64,000 bases of DNA from Aquirufa ecclesiirivi (GTDB lineage Bacteria; Bacteroidota; Bacteroidia; Cytophagales; Spirosomataceae). The number at the start of each line of letters is the position of its first letter. The stretch's first letter is position 1. The stretch lies in NCBI RefSeq assembly GCF_011250515.1, contig NZ_JAANOP010000002.1, positions 372,001 to 436,000 on the forward strand, given 5' to 3'. The notes beneath the pieces are model-generated. The model had not been told where the DNA came from, made no database searches, and was given only the letters and a program-made list of their open reading frames with translations. The position numbers were made by a program, and so were the translations under genes. Shown in pieces: positions 17,899 through 25,196 of this stretch.

Positions 17899-19023
17899 TT
17901 AATTTGATTTTAACATTTCTGAGCCTGCCAAAAGGAAACAACCCAATCCAAAATCTTCGAAATTAGGTACCGAAGTAAATGTCACGGGTTGTGAATCTTT
18001 CGGTTCTTTACCGGTACCTTGAACAAAGCCTAAAAATCCATTGGGATGAACACAATGGCTCATCGCTTCCCAAGCCCTATTGGCTGCTTTCTGGTATTTT
18101 TTATCCTTTAATATCCCATTCCTCAAAGCCCATTTCATGCCATAAACAAATAATGCCGTGCCCGTTAATTCAGGACCGCCAAAATTACTTTCATCTTTTA
18201 AACTCACATTCCAAAACCCATCTTTCCTTTGTAAAGGAATCAAGGCTTCCGACATATCTTTAAAATCTTGTATGTATTCCGCACGATGGGGTGCATTGGC
18301 AGGCATCACTTCTAATGTTCTAATGAGAGCCGCATAAACCCAGGCATTACCTCGTGACCAAAAGCAGTTTTCCCCATTGGGCTCTTTATAAGGAGGAACG
18401 AAATCCTTATCTCGCCACCATAAATGCTCCTGAGTATTATATAAGCCATTTCCGCCGTGTTTGTATTTAGTAAAGGCATATAAATCATACATTTTATCAT
18501 AATAACGGTTATCATGAAAACGAGTACCTAATCTGGCAAAAACAGGCATACTCATTTGCAAACAATCGATCCAAGACCAATCATCCGCTTTTTCACTGGC
18601 TAACATGTAATCAATATTAGCTTTAATGGGTTTTATCCTCGCAGAATCACCCTGTATATCAAATAAATCTAAATAGACTTGTCCACATGCTTGGTTATCC
18701 GCATTTCGTGTTTTCAAACCATCTCGTAAACCCCATTGATGAAATGTTCCCCAATCTGTCATATAAGTCAAATCTGCCTCTTGGGGGTCTAGTTTATACA
18801 ATTCCATCAGTCCTTCATAATAAACGGCCCTTGTCCAAATATTGGATGGACGCGTTCGATCAGGACTTACTATCACCTGTCCTACTTGAGGCCACTTTTG
18901 TTTAAAGTAGCTGTTTGCCAGATGCATTTGAGATAAAATCAGCTTTTTATTGGGTTTAGCCCAAACAGAAAAAGCCACAAAAAGTAGGATAAGTAAACTA
19001 GGCAAGGAGTATCTAATTCTCAT
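17899..19023 (-). CDS. Secreted unsaturated rhamnogalacturonyl hydrolase-like GH105
   Basis: This 374-residue protein has a signal peptide (to about SVWA, residue 22) and a GH88/GH105 six-hairpin barrel. Supporting segments are NIWTRAVYYEGLMELY, DNQACGQVYLDLF, DDWSWIDCLQMSMPVFARLG, FWSRGNAWVYAALIRTL and GGPELTGTALFVYGMKWAL; the DCLQMSM aspartate is a likely catalytic residue. GH105 enzymes release the unsaturated uronic acid from rhamnogalacturonan fragments after a lyase has acted. It lies 10 bases downstream of rhaM on the same strand, consistent with release of rhamnose. Confidence 0.88.
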   Translation of the reverse strand: MRIRYSLPSLLILLFVAFSVWAKPNKKLILSQMHLANSYFKQKWPQVGQVIVSPDRTRPSNIWTRAVYYEGLMELYKLDPQEADLTYMTDWGTFHQWGLRDGLKTRNADNQACGQVYLDLFDIQGDSARIKPIKANIDYMLASEKADDWSWIDCLQMSMPVFARLGTRFHDNRYYDKMYDLYAFTKYKHGGNGLYNTQEHLWWRDKDFVPPYKEPNGENCFWSRGNAWVYAALIRTLEVMPANAPHRAEYIQDFKDMSEALIPLQRKDGFWNVSLKDESNFGGPELTGTALFVYGMKWALRNGILKDKKYQKAANRAWEAMSHCVHPNGFLGFVQGTGKEPKDSQPVTFTSVPNFEDFGLGCFLLAGSEMLKSN

Positions 19024-19033
19024 TAGAAAAGGA

Positions 19034-19348
19034 TTAAGCTAAGTAAAATACAGAAGGAATTTCCACAGATTTTGGTGAATGATCTGGATTGCTTTCCATG
19101 ATATCGGCCATGTAGGCCCACCATTTTTGCATAATTGGCAATTTGGGCAAATGATCTAATTGGCTTAGATCTTCAGCCTCTAAATAGGCAAAAAGCACTA
19201 AAGTTTCAGTATCAAGAAATATGGAATAATTTTGGATACCGACCGATTTCAATAATTCAACCAACTCTGGCCAAATTTCATCGTGACGTTTTTTGTATTC
19301 AGCCTCTTTCCCAGGAAGAAGAAACATTTTAAGGGCTTTTCTTTGCAT
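19034..19348 (-). CDS. rhaM: L-rhamnose mutarotase
   Basis: The 104-residue protein matches RhaM, which converts alpha- and beta-L-rhamnose. His22 in KKRHDEIWPEL aligns with the catalytic His, and the stretch NYSIFLDTETLVLFAYLEAED and the WW pair in MQKWWAYMADIM fit the family. It is the first gene of a two-gene unit with the GH105 hydrolase. No rhamnose isomerase, kinase or aldolase gene is in the window, so the rest of the pathway must be elsewhere. Confidence 0.92.
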   Translation of the reverse strand: MQRKALKMFLLPGKEAEYKKRHDEIWPELVELLKSVGIQNYSIFLDTETLVLFAYLEAEDLSQLDHLPKLPIMQKWWAYMADIMESNPDHSPKSVEIPSVFYLA

Positions 19349-19434
19349 ATTTTAGCGAATCTAATTGTTGAAATAAGTCAATGAATCAACAATTCTACTC
19401 AATCAAAAGGATTCTGCCAAAGAAAAGAATTGAA

Positions 19435-20451
19435 CTAAGCTTTGATGGCTTTTTCAAAACGATTTAAATCATCATCATCAAAGCCTAGGTGAGTAACAAA
19501 TCGAATGTAATCCACACCAAAAGGGGAACATTTAATACCTTTTTGAGCTAATTCAGCCACTTTATTGGTGGAATTTAACCCATCTTGAATCTTGACAATC
19601 ACGATATTGGTAACAACAGGTAAAGTCATGACTACCCAATCCAAAGTGGAACAAATTTCTGCAATAGTTCTTGCCCTTTGGTGGTCTTCTTGAAGTCTTT
19701 CCACTTGATGGTCTAAGGCATAAATCCCTGCAGCAGCGAGCATTCCCGCTTGTCGCCAACCTCCTCCTAATCGCTTTCTAACCCTTTTTGCTTTTTTAAT
19801 AAAGGCCGCATTCCCTACCAATACAGATCCGACAGGGGCTCCTAATCCTTTGGACAAACAAATCGAAATGGAATCAAACCAAGTTCCAAATTGAGCGGGA
19901 CTTTGACCCGTAACGGCCATCGCATTAAATATTCGTGCTCCGTCTAAATGAAGTGGGATAGCTTTAGCTCGACAAAAACTTGAAATTTCCTCTAGATTTT
20001 CACTGGTATAAACACTTCCTCCTCCTTTGTTTACCGTGTTTTCTAAACTCACCATGGCACTTTCACAGGCATGAATGTCGTCTGGTGAAATGGCTGCTTC
20101 TATTTGAGATTTAGTTAATCGACCTAAATCCCCTTTCAATAATTTCACTGATGCACCCGCATTGGCCATGATTCCTCCGCCCTCGTACAAATATATATGA
20201 GATAGCTCATCACAAATCACTTCTTGTCCTTTAGAAACAGTAGCCGAAATAGCCATTTGATTACTCATCGTTCCTGATGGACAAAATAATGCCGCTTCTT
20301 TATGAAACATCGTGGCCAATTTATTTTCCAATGCCAAAACACTAGGATCTTCTCCAAATACATCATCCCCCAATGGAGCAGAGAACATGGCATCTCGCAT
20401 TCCTGGGGTAGGTAATGTAAACGTATCACTTCTTAATTCAATGATTTTCAT
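19435..20451 (-). CDS. ltaE: Low-specificity L-threonine aldolase
   Basis: This 338-residue PLP enzyme splits L-threonine or allo-threonine to glycine and acetaldehyde. The N-terminus IELRSDTFTLPTPGMRDAM and GDDVFGEDPSV are family signatures. LHLDGARIFNA contains the cofactor Asp, and ICLSKGLGAPVGS carries the Schiff-base Lys201. The length is normal. It is the last gene of a tight minus-strand unit rsmI-DUF4105-ltaE, 5 bases after the DUF4105 stop. Confidence 0.95.
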   Translation of the reverse strand: MKIIELRSDTFTLPTPGMRDAMFSAPLGDDVFGEDPSVLALENKLATMFHKEAALFCPSGTMSNQMAISATVSKGQEVICDELSHIYLYEGGGIMANAGASVKLLKGDLGRLTKSQIEAAISPDDIHACESAMVSLENTVNKGGGSVYTSENLEEISSFCRAKAIPLHLDGARIFNAMAVTGQSPAQFGTWFDSISICLSKGLGAPVGSVLVGNAAFIKKAKRVRKRLGGGWRQAGMLAAAGIYALDHQVERLQEDHQRARTIAEICSTLDWVVMTLPVVTNIVIVKIQDGLNSTNKVAELAQKGIKCSPFGVDYIRFVTHLGFDDDDLNRFEKAIKA

Positions 20452-20456
20452 GGAGA

Positions 20457-21605
20457 CTATTTGGAATAAAAACGAGACAAAAAGAACAAACGAATCAATA
20501 TTGGCAAGGCGATGATGAATAAGCCATAAAAGAGATAACCTGAAATAATGCTAGCTATTAATCCAACAATAAAGGCAAGTCTTACATATTTGAGCCAAAA
20601 TCCTCCAGATGGGTTTTTCGCAAACCAAAAGACTAAAGGAAAATGCATAGGCCATAAAATCAAACAACTCACATTATATGACATGACTTCATGGTCAGTA
20701 GCGGTGGCTAAAAAGAAAATCAAGATCCCAAATAATCCATATATCAGAAAAAGAGCTATATCTAAGCCATAAAGCAAGCCTTTTTTATGAGAAAAGCGAG
20801 AGGATAAAACGAACAAAACCAATGATAATGTCAACAATACGGGTAGCGGGCCAAAAGGATCAAATCCCTCCTCTACAATCGGTTGAGCTTCAAACAAGGT
20901 CAGGGATGCTTCTACCAATTTCTGATTATTCAGGCCAGCTTGTGCCGTGGCTATTTCCAAATTATCTGGCAAATAACAAGATTGCGAAGCATCGGTGGTA
21001 ACATCAGAAGGTAAACCTAAAGCCATGTTCATACCAAAGGTGACCCAAGCGGTAGCAGGCAAGTAACGGTTCATCCAATCACGGTAAGATAAGCCTTCCA
21101 AACGAGTCATTTTATCCCAAGGATATGCTCTAGGGGCAGCCTGCTCAAAGATGTCACGTATGCGCGTAGCACAGTTATCGTAGAAAAACTTATATTGATA
21201 ATAGCGGTTTTCAGGCAAGTAATTCTTTTCTAATGCTTGAAAAATTTGATTCCGTTGAGCATCATTCAAAGCCAACACTTGTTCCCTAAGTGTCCTGTTT
21301 TCATATTGTGAATAATAATTCAATACGTCGGACATATTATTGTAGGACAAAGAATAGGGTAAAGTTCCTTTCAAAAATTTCCAATAAAAATTTTCCGTTT
21401 GAAAATCGAAAGTACCATAACTATAAGCTCGGTCTAAACCCGTGGCTGGATCATATACCCGAATCAAGGTATGACCAAAATAGGAATACAATTCTGTTCC
21501 AGGTGCAATAGTCACTAAGGATACCCGAGATTGTGTACTTAGACTTTTTTGAGCCAAAGCTGAGCTCATCAGAATACTCAGAAACAAGACATATAAATAC
21601 TTCAT
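20457..21605 (-). CDS. DUF4105 family membrane protein (Lnb N-terminal-like)
   Basis: The 382-residue protein has a signal peptide (to about SALAQ, residue 19) and a DUF4105 / Lnb N-terminal periplasmic domain (about 25-200). That domain has a His in YSYFGHTLIRVYD and a Cys in KFFYDNCATRIRDIFE, which would fit a papain-like thiol fold. Four or five hydrophobic segments follow (about 255-380). In Enterococcus, Lnb is a lipoprotein N-acyl transfer protein; whether this homologue shares that activity is unknown. It lies between rsmI and ltaE with 5-6 base gaps. Confidence 0.82.
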   Translation of the reverse strand: MKYLYVLFLSILMSSALAQKSLSTQSRVSLVTIAPGTELYSYFGHTLIRVYDPATGLDRAYSYGTFDFQTENFYWKFLKGTLPYSLSYNNMSDVLNYYSQYENRTLREQVLALNDAQRNQIFQALEKNYLPENRYYQYKFFYDNCATRIRDIFEQAAPRAYPWDKMTRLEGLSYRDWMNRYLPATAWVTFGMNMALGLPSDVTTDASQSCYLPDNLEIATAQAGLNNQKLVEASLTLFEAQPIVEEGFDPFGPLPVLLTLSLVLFVLSSRFSHKKGLLYGLDIALFLIYGLFGILIFFLATATDHEVMSYNVSCLILWPMHFPLVFWFAKNPSGGFWLKYVRLAFIVGLIASIISGYLFYGLFIIALPILIRLFFLSRFYSK

Positions 21606-21611
21606 AAAAGC

Positions 21612-22283
21612 TTATTTACCAGCAATAATTAAAACCATTTCGCCTCTTACTTTATCAGGATGTTGATTTAAATATAGCAATACCTCCGCTGTTGTTCCTC
21701 TGATCATTTGCTCATGCATTTTGGATAATTCTCTAGCAAGCATCACTTGTCTTGATTCCCCTAAAAACTCCACGGCTTGTTCCATCGTTTTTACAATGCG
21801 ATGAGGTGATTCATATAATACTACCGTTTTATCTTCTTCTGCTATGAACTTCCAACGAGTCTGTCGGCCTTTTTTATGGGGCAAAAATCCTTCAAAAATA
21901 AATCGATCACAAGGGAATCCCGAGTTTACTAAAGCGGGTACAAAGGCCGTTGGCCCAGGTAAAGTCTCCACCTCTATTCCTTGTTCTACACAAGCTTTAA
22001 CCAATAGAAAACCAGGATCTGAAATTCCTGGAGTACCTGCATCAGAAACCAAGGCCATCGATTTTCCAGCCAATATCATTTTGATTACTCCAGCCACACC
22101 AGCATGTTCATTATGGGCATGGTGAGCAAATAAGGGTTTATTGATGTTTAAATGTTTCAATAATTGACCCGTATTACGTGTATCTTCTGCCAAAATACCA
22201 TCCACTTCTCCTAAAATCCGAATGGCTCGTAAAGTGATATCTTCTAGGTTTCCAATAGGTGTAGGAACAATGTATAATTTCAT
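21612..22283 (-). CDS. rsmI: 16S rRNA (cytidine(1402)-2'-O)-methyltransferase
   Basis: The 223-residue SAM-dependent enzyme matches RsmI. Signatures are MKLYIVPTPIGNLEDITLRA, DGILAEDTRNTGQLLKHL, a segment with ALVSDAGTPGISDPGFLLVK, and VVLYESPHRIVKTM. It methylates C1402 in the decoding centre. It is shorter than E. coli RsmI (286) because the C-terminal extension is missing, as in many Bacteroidota. It is the first gene of the rsmI-DUF4105-ltaE unit. Confidence 0.95.
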   Translation of the reverse strand: MKLYIVPTPIGNLEDITLRAIRILGEVDGILAEDTRNTGQLLKHLNINKPLFAHHAHNEHAGVAGVIKMILAGKSMALVSDAGTPGISDPGFLLVKACVEQGIEVETLPGPTAFVPALVNSGFPCDRFIFEGFLPHKKGRQTRWKFIAEEDKTVVLYESPHRIVKTMEQAVEFLGESRQVMLARELSKMHEQMIRGTTAEVLLYLNQHPDKVRGEMVLIIAGK

Positions 22284-22430
22284 GCCATGAAAATACTACA
22301 TAAATATGAATTTCTTGGGAGGAAGGTCAATTATGAAGCATAATTTAACTTCGCATAAGATTCAAAAAATAGATCGATTTTATGAAGTGACGAAATGAAA
22401 TGCTTCACCATGAATATGATGGTTTTAAAA

Positions 22431-22458
22431 CAAAAAAAGCGCAAATTTCTTTGCGCTT
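22431..22458 (-). terminator. Intrinsic terminator after tRNA-Ser
   Basis: On the minus strand AAGCGCAAA and TTTGCGCTT form a 9-bp stem followed by a run of at least six T. It begins two bases after the encoded CCA end of the tRNA, so it would end transcription of both miaA and the tRNA. Confidence 0.85.
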
Positions 22459-22459
22459 C

Positions 22460-22547
22460 TGGTAGAGGGTGAGGGATTCGAACCCCCGGGCCTGTAACAG
22501 CCAACAGTTTTCAAGACTGCCTCGATCGACCACTCTGACAACCCTCT
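22460..22547 (-). tRNA. tRNA-Ser (anticodon UGA)
   Basis: The minus strand folds as a class II tRNA. The acceptor stem AGAGGGT/ACCCTCT is perfect; the anticodon loop CTTGAAA gives UGA; the variable arm is long; and the T loop is TTCGAAT. CCA is encoded. Positions 36-38 read A-A-A, the recognition bases for MiaA. It starts 21 bases after the miaA stop on the same strand. The discriminator reads A by this alignment, whereas G is usual for bacterial tRNA-Ser. Confidence 0.93.
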
Positions 22548-22564
22548 GTCTCAAAATGAGAATG

Positions 22565-22595
22565 CAAATTAAGGCCTTTTTTCGATTTTAAGCAA
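22565..22595 (-). promoter_or_regulatory. Possible tRNA-Ser promoter inside the end of miaA
   Basis: On the minus strand TTG (22593-22595) and TTAATTTG (22565-22572, one mismatch to TAnnTTTG) are 20 bases apart. A start a few bases downstream would be about 10-15 bases before the mature tRNA. The -7 element overlaps the miaA stop codon, so the tRNA could be made both independently and by readthrough from miaA. Confidence 0.35.
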
Positions 22596-23375
22596 GTCCT
22601 TTGTTAAAAAATCCTTAAAAATTAATTGAGAAATCATCCAATCGACTGCTTCTGACCGCTTTAAATTCTCAGGAATCCACTGTATATCAATCCCTGAACG
22701 TTCCATTTTACGGAAAAATGTCATCTGCCTTTTGGCAAATTGATGAATAGCTACTTCAAGGCCTTTTTCTAATTCATCACGACTAATTTTCCCTTCCACA
22801 AAATCCGTTAACCATTTGTATTCCAGCCCTAACCAACGCAAATCTGCTGGCTTGACACCTTCTTTTAATAGATTTTCTACTTCGTCGATCATCCCTTCAT
22901 CCAATCGCTGAAAGAGTCGTTTCGAGCAATTTTCTCTTCTTCTTTCCCATGTAGGCTGTAATCCAAAAACGATGCTTGAACGATCCAATTCTAAGGGTGA
23001 ATCTAAAAAAGGAGGTAAACTGGAAAATTGATAACTGGACAATACGGCATCCATGTAAAATCCTGTACCTCCACATAGTATGGGATATTTTTTATGAGCA
23101 TCAATTTCTTTCAGTGCATCAAAAACATCCTTCTGAAAATGTGCCACCGAATACGTATCGCCCACTTCCAAAATGTCGATTAGATGATAAGGAACTGCAT
23201 TTTCATGTGATCCGTATTCCAATAAATCTTTGCCCGTTCCAATATCCAACCGTCGATATAATTGCCTAGAATCAGCAGAAATAATCTCCCCTCCTATTCT
23301 TCTAGCCAATTCAACTGCCAAAGCTGTCTTCCCACTAGCAGTAGGTCCAAGAATGGTAATAAGTGGAAGTTGCAT
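22569..23375 (-). CDS. miaA: Short tRNA dimethylallyltransferase (MiaA type)
   Basis: MiaA adds an isoprenoid group to A37 of tRNAs that read UNN codons. Visible motifs are the P-loop ITILGPTASGKTAL, IISADSRQLYRRLDIGTGK, PYHLIDIL and CGGTGFYMDAV. The C-terminal block has LRWLGLEYKWL and HQFAKRQMTFFRKM. The 268-residue protein is clearly shorter than E. coli MiaA (316). After SSYQFSSLPPF it jumps almost directly to IVFGLQPTWERRREN, so the helical insertion domain near the middle, including the usual RxHPND-type segment, seems absent. A second full-length copy may exist elsewhere. Confidence 0.85.
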   Translation of the reverse strand: MQLPLITILGPTASGKTALAVELARRIGGEIISADSRQLYRRLDIGTGKDLLEYGSHENAVPYHLIDILEVGDTYSVAHFQKDVFDALKEIDAHKKYPILCGGTGFYMDAVLSSYQFSSLPPFLDSPLELDRSSIVFGLQPTWERRRENCSKRLFQRLDEGMIDEVENLLKEGVKPADLRWLGLEYKWLTDFVEGKISRDELEKGLEVAIHQFAKRQMTFFRKMERSGIDIQWIPENLKRSEAVDWMISQLIFKDFLTKDLLKIEKRP

Positions 23376-23425
23376 GTACTTAGATCAAGTTTGGGGTCAA
23401 ATGGCAAAGCGCTTACAAAATTGCG

Positions 23426-24337
23426 TCAATTTTCTGAAAAATAGATGCGGAGTTTCTTATTTCCAATAGTACAAACCTTGGCATCTTCCCAAGTTGGGCA
23501 AATTACTCGTTCTCCTTGGTCATTGAATGTATATAAAATCGGTTTAGTCAATTGGACTTCTTGAAATCCAATCGATTGATATCCTTGACCCCTATTCCAT
23601 TCCAAGTCGATGTAGGTCATTATATTATCTACCTTTTCTTCCTGGTGATAATATTGAATCACCTTGCTCAAACCTCCAACAATACGTGTTCCCAAAATAG
23701 AACAAAAGCGAATCAGCTCTCCAGAAAGTTGACCTTCAAATCCCACTTCCTTCATGAGCATAGGTTTGGCAAATGCAGCCACGCCCACCAATTTTTGATC
23801 TCCGATGTAGTATTCACTGGTAATATTTCGGAATTGACGGTGTTTGGGTACCACTAAACCATAAAAAAATTTAGCTTGTACTTTTCCCAAAAGATGTTCG
23901 GCATCTAAAAATGTATTGGCTTGCTGTTTAGCAATAGGTATAACACGTAAATCTCTAGCAAAAATGGACTTAGTACCTAATTTTCGGTATTGAAAATAGG
24001 ACTTAATCCAATCGGAATGCTTGTACCATATATCTTCCCAAATTCGGATGAATTCAACCGTCCCGCTCACTAAATTTAAATAATCCCTTTGCCAAGTCGC
24101 TGGATCTACTTGTTTCTTGGCTAGTTCAAAATCTGACAAGGAATAACATTGAACAAATAAGGAATATTCTGGTAAAAAAAAGGTGTTGGGAGCCTTATCC
24201 AATGCAATTTCTACCGTTAACTCGATTTCCTTGAAAAAAGAGGACACATCATCATAGAAATTAATAGGATATACCGTCATGCCGTTTGAAATTGCGTCCA
24301 AAGATAGCTGCATTTTGAGTAGAATATCTCCTGTCAT
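23426..24337 (-). CDS. Unrecognised protein; C-terminal half resembles a Mom/GNAT-like domain
   Basis: The first 140 or so residues of this 303-residue protein match nothing I know. The second half (about 150-285) recalls the acyltransferase-like domain found in phage Mom proteins and in some homing-endonuclease-linked proteins: KLVGVAAFAKPM, then GELIRFCSILGTRIVGGLSK, then TYIDLEWNRGQGYQSIGF and KPILYTF. In that family the order is a strand with VG, an ELIRFC/GGxSK helix, and an (S)xGxxYxxxGF element. The gene is 50 bases upstream of miaA on the same strand. Only 26 bases separate its ATG from the divergent kduI ATG. Function unknown. Confidence 0.55.
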   Translation of the reverse strand: MTGDILLKMQLSLDAISNGMTVYPINFYDDVSSFFKEIELTVEIALDKAPNTFFLPEYSLFVQCYSLSDFELAKKQVDPATWQRDYLNLVSGTVEFIRIWEDIWYKHSDWIKSYFQYRKLGTKSIFARDLRVIPIAKQQANTFLDAEHLLGKVQAKFFYGLVVPKHRQFRNITSEYYIGDQKLVGVAAFAKPMLMKEVGFEGQLSGELIRFCSILGTRIVGGLSKVIQYYHQEEKVDNIMTYIDLEWNRGQGYQSIGFQEVQLTKPILYTFNDQGERVICPTWEDAKVCTIGNKKLRIYFSEN

Positions 24338-24363
24338 CTCTTTCTAAACTAAAAATTAATCAC

Positions 24364-25194
24364 ATGAACTATCGATTTGAGGCGAGTAGAAAAGAAGTTT
24401 CCACCTTTACTAATCAAGAATTAAGAGACCATTTTTTGGTTGAACTTATATTTGAAGCTAATCAAATTCACTTAACCTATTCCATTTATGATCGCATGAT
24501 TATCGGTGGAGTTATGCCGGTATTAGGCGAAATTAAACTACCTAACCCTGAAAAATTAAAGGCCAATTATTTTCTGGAGCGGAGAGAATTGGGGATTATC
24601 AACGTGGGTGGTCCAGGAATTGTAAAGGCAGATGGACAAAGTTTTGAAATATCTAAATTAAGTGCGGTATATCTTGGAAAAGGGACACAAGACGTACATT
24701 TTAGTTCGATTTCCGCCGATGAACCAGCACAGTTTTATTTACTTTCTTCTCCAGCACATGCAAGCTATCCGAATAAAAAATTAGACCGCGAAAATGTAGT
24801 GACAGTGAATGTCGGTACACTGGAAAACTCCAATCATAGAACCATTTATAAATACATCCACCACGATGGTATACAATCCTGCCAATTGGTCATGGGCTTA
24901 ACCATATTGGAACCTGGATCCATCTGGAATACCATGCCAGCTCACGTGCATGACCGCAGAATGGAAGCCTATTTGTATTTTGACGTAAAACCTGGTCAAG
25001 CCGTTTTACATTTAATGGGAGAAACCAAAGAAACAAAACATATCTGGGTACAAAATCACCAAGCTGTAATTTCTCCACCTTGGTCCATTCATAGCGGTGC
25101 TGGAACACAAAACTATTCCTTTATTTGGGGAATGGCGGGTGAAAATAAAGACTATACTGACATGGATTTTTCTGAAATTACTGAACTACGTTAA
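24364..25194 (+). CDS. kduI: 5-dehydro-4-deoxy-D-glucuronate isomerase
   Basis: KduI isomerises the unsaturated-uronate product 5-keto-4-deoxyuronate to 2,5-diketo-3-deoxygluconate in pectin and glycosaminoglycan breakdown. This 276-residue cupin protein has the zinc-site motif PAHVHDRRMEAYLYFDV (His194, His196, Glu201) and a further His in SIHSGAGTQNYSFIWGMAGEN. The length equals E. coli KduI (278). It sits 2 bases before a GH105 gene whose product makes its substrate. No kduD is in view. Confidence 0.95.
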   Translation: MNYRFEASRKEVSTFTNQELRDHFLVELIFEANQIHLTYSIYDRMIIGGVMPVLGEIKLPNPEKLKANYFLERRELGIINVGGPGIVKADGQSFEISKLSAVYLGKGTQDVHFSSISADEPAQFYLLSSPAHASYPNKKLDRENVVTVNVGTLENSNHRTIYKYIHHDGIQSCQLVMGLTILEPGSIWNTMPAHVHDRRMEAYLYFDVKPGQAVLHLMGETKETKHIWVQNHQAVISPPWSIHSGAGTQNYSFIWGMAGENKDYTDMDFSEITELR

Positions 25195-25196
25195 AT

